Positions 16,844-25,904 of a stretch of DNA of 52,123 nucleotides are shown here, one piece after another; position 1 is the stretch's first letter; every line of letters begins with the position of its first letter. The position numbers and the translations under genes were made by a program. The notes beneath the pieces are model-generated. The model ran no database searches, was not told where the DNA came from, and saw nothing but the letters and a program-made list of their open reading frames with translations. The stretch lies in assembly GCA_040255405.1 (NCBI GenBank), contig JBDZUX010000018.1, positions 1-52,123 of the forward strand. Reading direction: 5' to 3'. Origin of the DNA: 66-474 sp040255405 (GTDB lineage: Bacteria; Pseudomonadota; Gammaproteobacteria; Xanthomonadales; Rhodanobacteraceae).

Positions 16844-17053
16844 GAAACACCTCCGGATCGAGCTGTTGTGAAAATTCAGGCCATCGATGGCCGTTCTGAA
16901 GTTGCGCAGCCGCCGCGAGCCTTTCGGGTTCCTGCCGAACCAGGATGCCGCGATCACGGACGATCGCAAATCAGATGCCACCAAGATGCGCCTTTCCGGC
17001 CGCAAAACCAATGCCCGGCGTGCGAACGCAGCGTTCGCCCGGCGCAACGCAGA

Positions 17054-17803
17054 TCAATCCAGCCAGCGAAAGGCCCGGCGCAACTCGGCCTCGGCGTTTT
17101 CCGGGTACCAGCGGCCATGAGCAAGGATCGCGCGGCGCGGATGCCATGCCATGATCCGTTCGAAGCACTGCCGCGCCACCGGTTTGCGCCCGAAAAACGT
17201 CATGCGCATGTCCAGCGGCGTCTTGCCGTCCGGATCGAGCACCCCGCCGAGGCGCGCGATCCAGCGCACCCCGCGTGTCAGTTTCCGCGCCTCGAAATTC
17301 TCGATCAGGTCCGCCAGGATCACGGTGGCGCTGGCGCGGTGGAAGAACACGAATTCCTCGATCACGCGGCTGCCGCGGAAATGTACCTGGTCGATGTCTT
17401 CCGCCCAGGCTTGCGGCGGCGCATCGGGAAGATCGGCATCGAACGCGACGGCGATCCCCTGGGACGCCGCGCGCTGGCGAATCCCCGGTGATGCCCACGC
17501 GCGCGCAGCGGGATAACGCTGCTTCCAGGCCGCGATCGCGGCGTAGTGCAACGGGTTGGGCGACACCAGATGGCGCACCGGCCCCAGCGCGTCGATTCGA
17601 TCGAACAAGCCTTCATCCGGCGCAATCGGCGAATGGCACCAGAGCGCGCCATCACGCAAACGCACGATCGTCATGCGCGTGGGAAACGGTGCGCTCGTGC
17701 CAAACGGCGCAGCCATCCGCACCACCGGTCCATCCACGATCCAGATGTCCGGCGCGACGGTCTTCAGCGTATTGGTTGGTTCGTAAAGCCCGGCATCTGT
17801 CAT
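17054..17803 (-). CDS. DUF4336 family protein (metallo-beta-lactamase-like)
   Basis: 249 residues from ATG 17803 (MTDAGLYEPTNTLKTVAPDIW); an in-frame upstream ATG at 17839 is less likely because family proteins start near this point. Blocks ALGPVRHLVSPNPLHYAAI and FFHRASATVILADLIENF are characteristic. The fold is thought to resemble metallo-beta-lactamases, but the classical HxHxDH set is not present. Function unknown. Confidence 0.8.
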   Translation of the reverse strand: MTDAGLYEPTNTLKTVAPDIWIVDGPVVRMAAPFGTSAPFPTRMTIVRLRDGALWCHSPIAPDEGLFDRIDALGPVRHLVSPNPLHYAAIAAWKQRYPAARAWASPGIRQRAASQGIAVAFDADLPDAPPQAWAEDIDQVHFRGSRVIEEFVFFHRASATVILADLIENFEARKLTRGVRWIARLGGVLDPDGKTPLDMRMTFFGRKPVARQCFERIMAWHPRRAILAHGRWYPENAEAELRRAFRWLD

Positions 17804-18010
17804 GCAGCCAACCGAAGTATTCGGAAACAAACGCGGCAATCAGGCGCCCGCGTCGATCGCACCCAAGGCAAGAACGGGTTGCCTTGCGGCTCCTTTCGCA
17901 GCGGTTGTTGGTGAGAAGTCAGGGCAGGGATGCCCGTTCTGGAGTTTGCGGACGCTGAATCCTCGGGATTCGACAGCATTCAGCGAAGCCGCGTCATGGA
18001 CGATCGCACA

Positions 18011-18691
18011 CTAATGCACCCAACGCCCACCCCGCCGGGCCGGTGCATTCGCAAACGCGCTCGATGACGCGCCGCCGCCTGCGGTGCGCTCGCGCTCCGT
18101 GGGTGGCCGCACGCGCCAGTAGTGCGCGACGGCTTCGACCGCGTCCGGAATCTGCGCGAGGCAGGCTTCGTACTCGTCGTCGTCGAGCTTGGCGATCGGC
18201 ACGTCCGCGGCCAACACGCCTTCGTCAACCGCCAGCGCCATGATGGGCGACAGAATCTCCAGCAGTTCGCCGTCTTCGGCCAGCCGCGCTTCCCAGATCG
18301 ATGCGCGCAGGTCGATGCCACGGCTGAACCCTTCGCACCAGCCGGCCGCGCTCAGGTCGCTGTCGACGGCCGGTTCGGGCGCGACTTCGCCGAGCACGGG
18401 CTCGTACACTTCGCTTTCGAGCTCGGCCGGAATCGAGTCGTTGAGCTTGGCCAGCAGGCCCAGCACCGCGGCGCCCTGCTCCGGATCCTCGAAGGGCGCG
18501 TGCAGGACTTCCGGCAACCACTCCTCGGGCAGGGCCGGGTCGGGGCCGATCGCCAGTGCGGTCAGCATGCCGTGCACGCCATCCAGCAACATGGTTTCAT
18601 CGGAATCGCGCGCATGCCCGCGCAGATAACGATCGAGCACTTCCAGCTCGGTGTCATCGATGATTTCGCGATGGGCGGGCGCTTCGTCCAT
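18011..18691 (-). CDS. UPF0149/YecA family protein
   Basis: 226 residues. It has the YgfB/YecA pattern: LDGVHGMLTALAIGP, the EEWLPEVL segment, then WCEGFSRGIDLR. Some members carry a C-terminal SEC-C zinc motif; here the tail is Gly/Arg-rich without one. It lies 25 bases after exonuclease III on the same strand and is probably co-transcribed. No biochemical role can be assigned. Confidence 0.82.
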   Translation of the reverse strand: MDEAPAHREIIDDTELEVLDRYLRGHARDSDETMLLDGVHGMLTALAIGPDPALPEEWLPEVLHAPFEDPEQGAAVLGLLAKLNDSIPAELESEVYEPVLGEVAPEPAVDSDLSAAGWCEGFSRGIDLRASIWEARLAEDGELLEILSPIMALAVDEGVLAADVPIAKLDDDEYEACLAQIPDAVEAVAHYWRVRPPTERERTAGGGASSSAFANAPARRGGRWVH

Positions 18692-18716
18692 GGATCAGAT
18701 GATCGGGGCGCCCGCT

Positions 18717-19484
18717 TCAGTTCGCAAGTTCCAGCACGACCGGTGCGTGGTCGGACGGACGCTCCCAGGTGCGCGGCGTGCGATCGATCGATGCCGCCGT
18801 CATGCGCGGGCGCAGGGACTCGCTGGCGAGGATCAGGTCGATGCGCAAACCGAGGTTGCGACGGAACGCGGCCTGGCGGTAATCCCACCAACTGAAATGG
18901 CCCGCGTCATTCACGAACGCGCGGAAGGAATCGACGAAACCCAGATCGAGGATCCCGCGCAGGGCTTCGCGTTCGGGTTCGGAACACAGCACCTGCCCGC
19001 GCCACGCTTCCGGATCGTGCACGTCGCGGTCTTCGGGCGCAATGTTGAAATCGCCCAGCACGATCACCTTGCCGTGGCGCTGCAATTCCGCGCGCAGGTG
19101 CGCGGTGACGGCGGCCAGCCACGTGAGCTTCCACACGTACTTTTCGCTGCCGACACTCTGCCCGTTCACCACGTACAGGTTCACGATGCGCACGCCGCCG
19201 ACCGTCGCCGCGAGCACGCGCCGGTGTGGATCGTCGAAGCCCGGCATGCCGGCGACCATGTCCTCGATCGGTTCGCGCGACAGCAATGCGACCCCGTTGT
19301 AGGTTTTCTGCCCGGAGAACACGCAACGGTAGCCGAGCGTTTCCACCGCCTCGCAGGGAAACTTGCCGTCCTCGGTCTTGGTTTCCTGCAACGCAAGCAC
19401 GTCCGGCTGCGCGTCGCGGCACCACTGTTCGACGTGCGGCAGGCGTACTTTCAGCGAATTGACGTTCCAGGAAGCGATGCGCAT
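18717..19484 (-). CDS. xth: Exodeoxyribonuclease III (AP endonuclease, Xth family)
   Basis: 255 residues, usual length. Catalytic blocks of the EEP fold are all present: MRIASWNVNSLKVRLPH, LALQETK (metal-binding Glu), GVALLSR, VLGDFNIAPED, LRIDLILAS and the terminal SDHAPVVLEL. It cleaves DNA at abasic sites and degrades 3' ends in base-excision repair. A -10-like TACAAT lies only six bases upstream of the ATG, so the transcript may be leaderless. First gene of a pair with the UPF0149 gene. Confidence 0.95.
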   Translation of the reverse strand: MRIASWNVNSLKVRLPHVEQWCRDAQPDVLALQETKTEDGKFPCEAVETLGYRCVFSGQKTYNGVALLSREPIEDMVAGMPGFDDPHRRVLAATVGGVRIVNLYVVNGQSVGSEKYVWKLTWLAAVTAHLRAELQRHGKVIVLGDFNIAPEDRDVHDPEAWRGQVLCSEPEREALRGILDLGFVDSFRAFVNDAGHFSWWDYRQAAFRRNLGLRIDLILASESLRPRMTAASIDRTPRTWERPSDHAPVVLELAN

Positions 19485-19490
19485 CGCGGC

Positions 19491-19496
19491 ATTGTA
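19491..19496 (-). promoter_or_regulatory. -10 box giving a probable leaderless exonuclease III mRNA
   Basis: TACAAT on the minus strand ends six bases before the ATG at 19484, so transcription would begin at or next to the start codon. No Shine-Dalgarno fits between them. The -35 is weak. Confidence 0.45.
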
Positions 19497-19546
19497 ATCA
19501 AGGCTGGATGGCCCCCATCATTCCACATCGTGCCCGGAGTTGCGCC

Positions 19547-20263
19547 ATGCTCGCCACCGACCTCCTGCTGCTCGGCCTCGACGACGAGCGCGGCACGGTG
19601 TTGTCGCAAGCCGCGATGGGTCTCGACTTCGGCCTTGCCGGCGCGGTCGTGATGGAACTGGCCCTGCGCGGACGCGTCCGCATCGACCACGAGGCCGTCT
19701 CGACGACCGGCCCCGCCACCGACGATGCGCTTCTCGATGATGCGTTGCGGGTGATCGCGGCGACGCCGGGGAAAACGCTTTCGCATTGGGTTTGGCATCT
19801 TTCGCGCGACCTGGACAGGCTGCGGCAGCGCCTGCTGGACCGGCTGGTTACGCAAGGCACGCTCGAAAAGCGCGAGCGGCGCGTGCTGCTGCTGTTCCAC
19901 CAGAACGTCTATCCCGAGCGCGACGCGCGCGTCGAATACGACATCCGCAAGCGCGTGGACGATGCCCTGCTGCACGGCCGGTCACCGGATGCGCCAACCG
20001 CCTGCCTGATCCATCTTGCGGCCGCCTGCCGCGTGACCGACGCGATCTATCCGCGCGACCGGCACAAGGCGATCGCGGCACGCATCGCCGCGCTCGGCGA
20101 CGCAGGCCTCGCAGGCGCCAACGCCGTCGCCGCACTGATCGCGCAAGCCGAAACCGCAGCCGTCACGGCGGCGACCATGGCGGCGATCACGGCGGCCACG
20201 GTAGCCGCCACCAGCGCCGCGACCACGGCGGCGTGCACCGCCAGTTCGGCGGCGTGCACCTAG
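19547..20263 (+). CDS. GOLPH3/VPS74-like (GPP34) family protein
   Basis: 238 residues from ATG 19547, with GGAG eight bases upstream. It has the GPP34 pattern: LATDLLLLGLDDERGTVL, then LDFGLAGAVVMELALRGRV and a long helical middle. Eukaryotic members bind phosphatidylinositol-4-phosphate at the Golgi; bacterial members are uncharacterised, with membrane association suspected. The last ~45 residues are an Ala/Thr low-complexity tail made of degenerate GCG/ACG codons. Diverges from exonuclease III across 62 bases. Confidence 0.85.
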   Translation: MLATDLLLLGLDDERGTVLSQAAMGLDFGLAGAVVMELALRGRVRIDHEAVSTTGPATDDALLDDALRVIAATPGKTLSHWVWHLSRDLDRLRQRLLDRLVTQGTLEKRERRVLLLFHQNVYPERDARVEYDIRKRVDDALLHGRSPDAPTACLIHLAAACRVTDAIYPRDRHKAIAARIAALGDAGLAGANAVAALIAQAETAAVTAATMAAITAATVAATSAATTAACTASSAACT

Positions 20264-20343
20264 CGCAATATCCATCCGCCGTTGTGGATGCGGCGCAGCG
20301 GCCATCCGGAATCAACCTCTTGTCATTCCGACGTCGCGCAGCA

Positions 20344-20398
20344 GCGACCCGGAATCGGTTTGTTTCGACCGCCGTCAGGATTCGAAACCGATTGACGC
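20344..20398. repeat. 55-bp direct repeat, left copy at the assembly gap
   Basis: Identical to 20499-20553. It starts GCGACCCGGAATCGG and contains the inverted pair AATCGGTTT / AAACCGATT. It directly abuts the N run. Confidence 0.9.
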
Positions 20399-20498
20399 NN
20401 NNNNNNNNNNNNNNNNNNNNNNNNNNNNNNNNNNNNNNNNNNNNNNNNNNNNNNNNNNNNNNNNNNNNNNNNNNNNNNNNNNNNNNNNNNNNNNNNNN
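20399..20498. other. Assembly gap (100 N placeholder)
   Basis: Exactly 100 undetermined bases flanked by identical 55-bp sequences. The most likely cause is a collapsed tandem array of the 55-bp unit that the assembler could not span. True length is unknown. Confidence 0.95.
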
Positions 20499-20553
20499 GC
20501 GACCCGGAATCGGTTTGTTTCGACCGCCGTCAGGATTCGAAACCGATTGACGC
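20499..20553. repeat. 55-bp direct repeat, right copy at the assembly gap
   Basis: Perfect repeat of 20344-20398 that starts directly after the N run and continues into the main body of the interspersed element. Confidence 0.9.
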
Positions 20554-20706
20554 GCGCGGTCCCTGGCGCTCGCGCTGCGCGCCGCCGGAGCCTGCCCCGG
20601 ACTTGATCCGGGGGCGTTCGCGTTGGCATGCCTGCAAACGCAGTCGGGTTCCGCGGAATGACAAGGGGTCCGTGATTCCGCGCTGCGCTCCCGGATGACC
20701 CAGGTT

Positions 20707-22785
20707 TCACCCAGCAAGGCCGTACGCGCGCAACAGCGCGTCGGGTTGCGGTGCGCGTCCGCGGAAGGCAATGAAGCTTTCCAGCGCCGGACGGCTGGCG
20801 CCCACGCTCAGGAACTCGTCGCGAAAACGCGCGCCCGTTGCGGCATCGATCACGTCGCCGGCTTCGCCCGCCTGATTCCGGAGGGCATTTTCCTCGAACG
20901 CACCGAACACGTCCGCCGACAGGACCTCGGCCCACAGATAGCTGTAGTAACCCGCCGCATAGCCGCCCGCGAAGATGTGCGTGAACGCGTGCGGGAACCG
21001 CTGCCACGCCGGCGGATGCATGACTGCCGCTTCGCGGCGCGCCGCTTCGAGCGTATCCATCACCCGCGCGCCACGCGCCGGGTCGTAATCGGTGTGCAGC
21101 AGGAAATCGAACAACCCGAATTCCAGTTGCCGGACAAGGAACATGCCGGCCTGGAAATGCCGCGCGGCCAGCATCTTGTCGAACAGTTCGCCGGGCAGCT
21201 TCTCGCCGGTCGACCAGTGCCTGGCGAACAGGTCCAGCGCCTGCCGGTTCCAGCAGAAGTTCTCCATGAACTGGCTGGGCAATTCCACCGCATCCCACTC
21301 CACGCCGTCGATGCCGCCGATCGACGGCAGGTCGATGCGCGTCAACATGTGGTGCAGGCCGTGGCCGAATTCGTGGAAGATCGTCTGCACGTCGTCGTGC
21401 GTCAGCAGCGAGGGATGTCCCCCCGCGGGCGGCGCGAAATTGCAGGTGAGGAAGGCGACCGGCAGTTGCACGTTTTCGCCGTCGCGGAAGCGCGCACGGC
21501 ACACATCCATCCAGGCGCCGCCACGCTTGCCGCTGCGCGCGTACAGATCCAGATACACGCCGGCGACCAGCTGCCCGGCGGCATCGCGCACCTCGCAGTA
21601 ACGCACGTCCGGATGCCACACGTCCACCCGCTCGCGCGCCGGCTCCACCGTGATGCCATACAGCTTGCCGGCAAGCTGGAACATGCCGTTGAGTACCGAC
21701 GGCAGCGGGAAATAGGCCTTCAGTTGTTCCTCGTCCAGCGCGTAGCGCGCCAGCCGCAGCTTTTCGGATGCGTATGCGACGTCCCAGGCCTCGAGGTTCT
21801 CGAGCTGCAATTCGCTTCGCGCGAAGGCGCGCAGCTCTTCCAGCTCGCGCTGCGCGACCGGTTTGGCGCGCGCGATCAGGTCGCGCAGGAATGCCAGCAC
21901 CTCGTCGGGCGTGGCCGCCATCTTGGTCGCCAGCGATTCCTCTGCGGCGTTAGTGAATCCCAGCAGCTGCGCGGCTTCGTGGCGCAACGCGAGGATTTTT
22001 TCCATCCGTTCGGAGTTGTCGAACTTGCCGGCATTGGGTCCCTGGTCCGATGCGCGGGTCTGGTAGGCCCAGTACACGCGCTCGCGCAAGGCACGGTCGT
22101 CGGCGTAGGTCAGCACCGCCTGCACGGAGGGTTGTTTCAGCGTGACCAGCCAGCCGCCCAGTTCGTGCTCGTGCGCGTATTCATGCAGCACCGCGCGGCC
22201 CGATTCGGGAATCCCGGCGAGGTCGCGCTCGTCCTCGATGTGCTCTTGCCAGGCATCGGTGGCGTCCAGCACCGCGTTGGCGAACGCGGTGGTGAGTTTG
22301 GAAAGTTCGTTCGCGATGTCGCGGAACCGCGTGCGCGCGGGTTCTTCCAGCGCCACGCCCGACAACCTGAAATCGCGCAGCGCGTGTTCGACCAGCGCGC
22401 GCTCGGGCCGCGCGCGCTGCGCGAACCCCGGCGAGTCGGCGACCGCCTGCACGGCGGCATACAGCGCGCGATTCTGCCCCAGTCCGCTCGCGAAATCGGT
22501 GATCTTTTCCTCGGCCTGTTCGTAGGCGGCGCGCAACTCCGCCGTGTCCGCCACCGCGTGCAGGTGCGACACCGGCGCCCAGGCGCGCGACAGGCGCTGG
22601 TCGAGCCGCTCCTGCTCCAGCATCACGTGGTCGAAATCATGCGCGGCGCCGGCGCCCGTCAGGCGATCGATGCCGGCCTGGTAATCGGCAAGGATCGCGT
22701 CGATCGCAGGCACCACGCCGGCGGCACGGATGCCGGAAAATGCGGGCAAGGCTGCATCGTTGAGCAGGGGATTCTCGCTGGACAT
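20707..22785 (-). CDS. prlC: Oligopeptidase A (M3 family metallopeptidase)
   Basis: 692 residues from ATG 22785, with GGAG six bases upstream; the open frame extending further upstream overlaps the aldehyde dehydrogenase gene and is rejected. The zinc site is HEFGH at residues 471-475 (IFHEFGHGLHHML), with the third ligand in the ELPSQFMENFCW helix. Cytoplasmic thimet-type peptidase that degrades short peptides, including cleaved signal peptides. Same strand as, and 70 bases after, the aldehyde dehydrogenase. Confidence 0.95.
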   Translation of the reverse strand: MSSENPLLNDAALPAFSGIRAAGVVPAIDAILADYQAGIDRLTGAGAAHDFDHVMLEQERLDQRLSRAWAPVSHLHAVADTAELRAAYEQAEEKITDFASGLGQNRALYAAVQAVADSPGFAQRARPERALVEHALRDFRLSGVALEEPARTRFRDIANELSKLTTAFANAVLDATDAWQEHIEDERDLAGIPESGRAVLHEYAHEHELGGWLVTLKQPSVQAVLTYADDRALRERVYWAYQTRASDQGPNAGKFDNSERMEKILALRHEAAQLLGFTNAAEESLATKMAATPDEVLAFLRDLIARAKPVAQRELEELRAFARSELQLENLEAWDVAYASEKLRLARYALDEEQLKAYFPLPSVLNGMFQLAGKLYGITVEPARERVDVWHPDVRYCEVRDAAGQLVAGVYLDLYARSGKRGGAWMDVCRARFRDGENVQLPVAFLTCNFAPPAGGHPSLLTHDDVQTIFHEFGHGLHHMLTRIDLPSIGGIDGVEWDAVELPSQFMENFCWNRQALDLFARHWSTGEKLPGELFDKMLAARHFQAGMFLVRQLEFGLFDFLLHTDYDPARGARVMDTLEAARREAAVMHPPAWQRFPHAFTHIFAGGYAAGYYSYLWAEVLSADVFGAFEENALRNQAGEAGDVIDAATGARFRDEFLSVGASRPALESFIAFRGRAPQPDALLRAYGLAG

Positions 22786-22855
22786 GGTGCGCTCCGGTGG
22801 ATTCCACAGCGTGGCGCTCCGCCGGCCCGAAATCAAGCGGGCGGCTGCGCGTGCA

Positions 22856-24262
22856 TCACCGCAACAGCCACCGCAGCAAGCGCTCGGCACGCGCGCCGTA
22901 GGGCGGCCGCAACCATGCCGTCGCCGACCAGCGCGCCTGCCGGAACACCGGCATCTGCTTCGAGAACGCGAGGAAGCCCGCATGGCCGTGGTACGCCCCC
23001 ATCCCGGACGGACCGACGCCCCCGAATGGCAGCCGCGACTGCGCGAACTGGAACACGCAATCGTTGACCGCCACGCTGCCCGCGGTGCATGCATCCAGCA
23101 CCCGTTGGGTACGGGCGTGGTTGTCGTCGAACACATACAGCGACAACGGGCGCGGGCGCGCGTTGACATAGGCGATGGCGGCGTCCAGGTCCGGGTAAGT
23201 CACCACCGGCAACACCGGACCGAAGATCTCCTCGCGCATCAGGGTCACCGCCTCCGGCGCATCCAGCACCACGAACGGGGCGACCACGCGGCGCGCGGCA
23301 TCGGCGGCGTCGGCGCCCGCCAGCGGAATCACCGTCGCGCCTGCCGCGCGGGCTTCGTCCAGCCAGGCGATGAGCCGTGCATGATGCACGTCGTTGACGA
23401 TGCTGGCGTAGTCGGACGACGCGGGCAGCGCCGGATAATGGCGCGCGACGTAATCGCGCAGCAACGCCACGCACGCGTCGCGCTCGGCCTCATGCACCAG
23501 CACGTAGTCGGGCGCGATGCAGGTCTGCCCGGCGTTGAGGAACTTGCCCGCCGCGATCCGGTCGAGGTTGCGCGCGTTCACGCCGCCCGGCGCCACGATC
23601 GCAGGCGATTTGCCGCCCAACTCCAGCGTCACCGGCGTCAGGTTGGGTGCGGCGGCAGCCAGCACTTTTGCGGCCACCGCGGTCGAGCCCGTGAACAGCA
23701 GGTGGTCGAACGGCAACCCCACGAACGCGGCGGCAATCTCGGTCCCGCCTTGCACCACCGCGATGCGCTCGGCCGGAAAAACCCCCGCCAGCATTTCGGC
23801 CAGCAACGCCGATGTGCGCGGCGTGTGCTCGGAGGGTTTCAGCAGCACGTGGTTGCCGGCCGCGAGCGCATCGACCAGCGGCACCAGTGCAAGGTTGACC
23901 GGATAGTTCCACGGACTGACGATGCCGACGACGCCCAGCGGCTTCATCACGATTTCGCAATGCGCGGGCAAGAAGGTCGCGTCGGCGGCGACGCGGCGCG
24001 TGCGCATCCAGCGGCGCAGGCTTTTGCGGACGTGGTCGATCTCGTTGAGCACGGGCAGGCCGTCGGCCAGCAGCGTCTCGACGCGCGGACGATGGCCGAA
24101 GTCGGCGCTGACGGCGCGCGCGAAGTCTTCCAGTCGCGCCTTGAACGCGTCGCGCAGGCGCGCCAGGTCATCCATCCGCTGTGCGTAGCCGGGGGTGCGT
24201 GCACCCCAGGCCACGCGCTGGGCTTGCAGCAATGCATCCAGGTCGATGGTCGGCGTATCCAT
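22856..24262 (-). CDS. Coniferyl-aldehyde-dehydrogenase-type aldehyde dehydrogenase
   Basis: 468 residues, short for the superfamily and without the N-terminal extension, as in the CalB/YwdH/ALDH3-like group. Catalytic Cys248 in GQTCIAP and Glu214 in LELGGKSPAIV; cofactor motifs SPWNYPVNLALVPL and LLFTGSTAVAAKV. It oxidises an aldehyde with NAD(P). Coniferyl aldehyde is the substrate named for close family members but is unproven here. Probably co-transcribed with prlC. Confidence 0.88.
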   Translation of the reverse strand: MDTPTIDLDALLQAQRVAWGARTPGYAQRMDDLARLRDAFKARLEDFARAVSADFGHRPRVETLLADGLPVLNEIDHVRKSLRRWMRTRRVAADATFLPAHCEIVMKPLGVVGIVSPWNYPVNLALVPLVDALAAGNHVLLKPSEHTPRTSALLAEMLAGVFPAERIAVVQGGTEIAAAFVGLPFDHLLFTGSTAVAAKVLAAAAPNLTPVTLELGGKSPAIVAPGGVNARNLDRIAAGKFLNAGQTCIAPDYVLVHEAERDACVALLRDYVARHYPALPASSDYASIVNDVHHARLIAWLDEARAAGATVIPLAGADAADAARRVVAPFVVLDAPEAVTLMREEIFGPVLPVVTYPDLDAAIAYVNARPRPLSLYVFDDNHARTQRVLDACTAGSVAVNDCVFQFAQSRLPFGGVGPSGMGAYHGHAGFLAFSKQMPVFRQARWSATAWLRPPYGARAERLLRWLLR

Positions 24263-24319
24263 GGGAGGGGTCCGGGGTTACGATGCCCCGGATCGTGATC
24301 CACGCAACGGCGAAGCGCA

Positions 24320-24859
24320 ATGACCAACCTTCGTGCCTACCGGAACGTCCGGCCGAGACTCGGGGCCAACGTGTACGTCGATCCCGCCGCCACCGTGATC
24401 GGCGATGTCGAACTCGGCGACGACGTGTCGATCTGGCCGGCCGCGGTGCTGCGCGGCGACGTCGAGCGCATCCGCATCGGCGCGCGGGCCAATATCCAGG
24501 ACGGTGCGGTGATCCACGTCACGCACGATGGTCCGTACACGCCGGGCGGCCAGCCCTGCATCGTCGGGGCCGACGTCACGATCGGCCATGGCGCGGTGAT
24601 CCACGCCTGCACCATCGAAGCCTGCTCCCTGATCGGCATGCATGCGACCGTGCTGGATGGTGCGGTGGTGAAACGCCACGCCTTCGTCGGTGCCGGCGCG
24701 CTGGTCGCGCCCGGCAAGGTGGTGGGCGAAGCCGAATTGTGGATCGGCAACCCCGCACGCCGCGTGCGCACGTTGAGCGATACCGAAATCGAGGCATTGC
24801 GCTATTCGGCCAGTCACTACGTCGAATTGAAGGACGAATATCTCGCCATGGTTCGATAG
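24320..24859 (+). CDS. Gamma carbonic anhydrase family protein (YrdA-like)
   Basis: 179 residues. Left-handed beta-helix with hexapeptide repeats (VIGDVELGDDVSIWPAAVLR, NIQDGAVIHV, DVTIGHGAVIHACTIE). Zinc-type histidines are in VIHVTHD and IGHGAVIHAC. Typical YrdA/PaaY ending ALRYSASHYVELKDEYL. Catalytic carbonic anhydrase activity is not guaranteed in this subgroup. Diverges from the aldehyde dehydrogenase over 57 bases. Confidence 0.93.
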   Translation: MTNLRAYRNVRPRLGANVYVDPAATVIGDVELGDDVSIWPAAVLRGDVERIRIGARANIQDGAVIHVTHDGPYTPGGQPCIVGADVTIGHGAVIHACTIEACSLIGMHATVLDGAVVKRHAFVGAGALVAPGKVVGEAELWIGNPARRVRTLSDTEIEALRYSASHYVELKDEYLAMVR

Positions 24860-24932
24860 GCGCGCGCCTGCGCGCGACAAAATGCCCGCCTGCGAGTCGT
24901 ACCTCAGGTCGCGCGCGGGCGCGCTCCTACGC
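24860..24932. repeat. REP-like GC-rich palindromic element
   Basis: GCGCGCGCCTGCGCGCGAC at its left and GCGCGGGCGCGCTCCTAC at its right, in the convergent spacer between the carbonic anhydrase gene and aroE. The GCGCTCCTAC end is shared with the elements near 32304 and 38078. It may act as a bidirectional mRNA end. Confidence 0.5.
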
Positions 24933-25760
24933 CCGATCGCGCAACGAACGCAACGCCGCGTAGGCGTCCGGCCGCACGCCGTGCCACCGTTCGAACGATG
25001 CCGCGGCGGTTTCGACCAGCATGCCGAGCCCGTCGCACGCGGACGCGCAACCGGCGCGCCGCGCCCAGTCGATGAAGGCTTGCGCAGCCGCGCCATAGCT
25101 CAGGTCGTAGGCGGCCGTGCGCGCATGTGCGAGCGACGATGGCAGCGCCAGCGCGGCGTGCTGCACGCCCGCGGACGTGGCGTTGACGATCAGGTCGAAC
25201 GGAGGTCGCGATGCCAGGTCTTCCCACCGGACGACCGGCACGCGCGCGGCGCCGGCCAATGCCGCCGCCAATGCCTGCGCGCGTTCCGGGGTGCGATTGG
25301 CAATCGTGACGCCGCGGATGCCGCCATCCAGCAATGCGAATGCAGCCGCGCGTGCGGCACCGCCGGCGCCGAGCAGAAGCACCTCGCTGCCGCGCGGCTC
25401 GATGCCGGCATGCCGGCGCATCCCGGCCAACATGCCTTCGCCATCGTTGCTGTCGCCCTCGATGCGCCCGTCCGGCAACGCCGTCAACACATTGGCGACG
25501 CCCAGCCGCCGCGCGGTTGCCGAATGCACATCCGCCAGCGCGCAGGCCGCCGCCTTGTGCGGCAGCGTGACGTTGGCGCCGCGCCCGCCCTGCGCGAAGA
25601 ACCCGCGCAGCGTGTCCGCAAACGCCTCGGGCGCGGCGTCGATCGTGGTGTACGCCTGCGCGATGCCGGTCTGGGCCGCGAACAGCGCGTGCAGGCGCGG
25701 CGACAACGAGTGCGCGACGGGATGACCGATGACGGCGTAGCGTGGAACGTTTGCGGACAT
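24927..25760 (-). CDS. aroE: Shikimate 5-dehydrogenase AroE
   Basis: 277 residues. Substrate site YAVIGHPVAHSLSPRLHALF and NVTLPHKAAA with the catalytic Lys and Asp (DSNDGEGML); NADP-binding GAGGAARAAAFAL and the NRTPERA motif. It reduces 3-dehydroshikimate in aromatic amino acid synthesis. The stop lies just after the REP-like element, tail-to-tail with the carbonic anhydrase gene. Confidence 0.96.
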   Translation of the reverse strand: MSANVPRYAVIGHPVAHSLSPRLHALFAAQTGIAQAYTTIDAAPEAFADTLRGFFAQGGRGANVTLPHKAAACALADVHSATARRLGVANVLTALPDGRIEGDSNDGEGMLAGMRRHAGIEPRGSEVLLLGAGGAARAAAFALLDGGIRGVTIANRTPERAQALAAALAGAARVPVVRWEDLASRPPFDLIVNATSAGVQHAALALPSSLAHARTAAYDLSYGAAAQAFIDWARRAGCASACDGLGMLVETAAASFERWHGVRPDAYAALRSLRDRA

Positions 25761-25904
25761 GGCTTCGGGTTTCGGGGCCGGACGCGCGATCCGGCGAGCA
25801 TAAGGCCGCAGGTTCCCGGCGGGTAGAACGGGCCGGCGTCGGATGTCTCAATCGGCGAGATGGCCCAGGCCCAAGCTGGCGTGGACCCCATCCAGGAGCC
25901 CGTC

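Larger units (their letters stand above)
20319..20665. repeat. Interspersed MITE/REP-like element, copy 2 (inverted, contains assembly gap)
   Basis: Bounded by perfect 12-base inverted termini, CTTGTCATTCCG (20319-20330) and CGGAATGACAAG (20654-20665). Read on the minus strand, its interior matches the element at 4186-4354 and the one at 40198: the CGACTGCGTTTGCAGG block, the CCCCGGATCAAGTCCGGGG hairpin, and the paired AATCGGTTT / AAACCGATT. It fills most of the gap between the GOLPH3-like gene and prlC; I see no gene in 20264-20706. Confidence 0.75.

Noticed and set aside
17804..18010. Terminator-like GCTGAAT / ATTCAGC repeat
   Set aside because: Arms are only seven bases with a long loop and no T-run, so it is too weak to call.
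20344..20553. CRISPR-like array
   Set aside because: Only two identical 55-bp copies are seen around the gap, the unit is part of an interspersed element, and no unique spacers or cas genes are visible.
22786..23169. N-terminal extension of oligopeptidase A
   Set aside because: It overlaps the aldehyde dehydrogenase in another frame; ATG 22785 has a good ribosome site and the family N-terminus.
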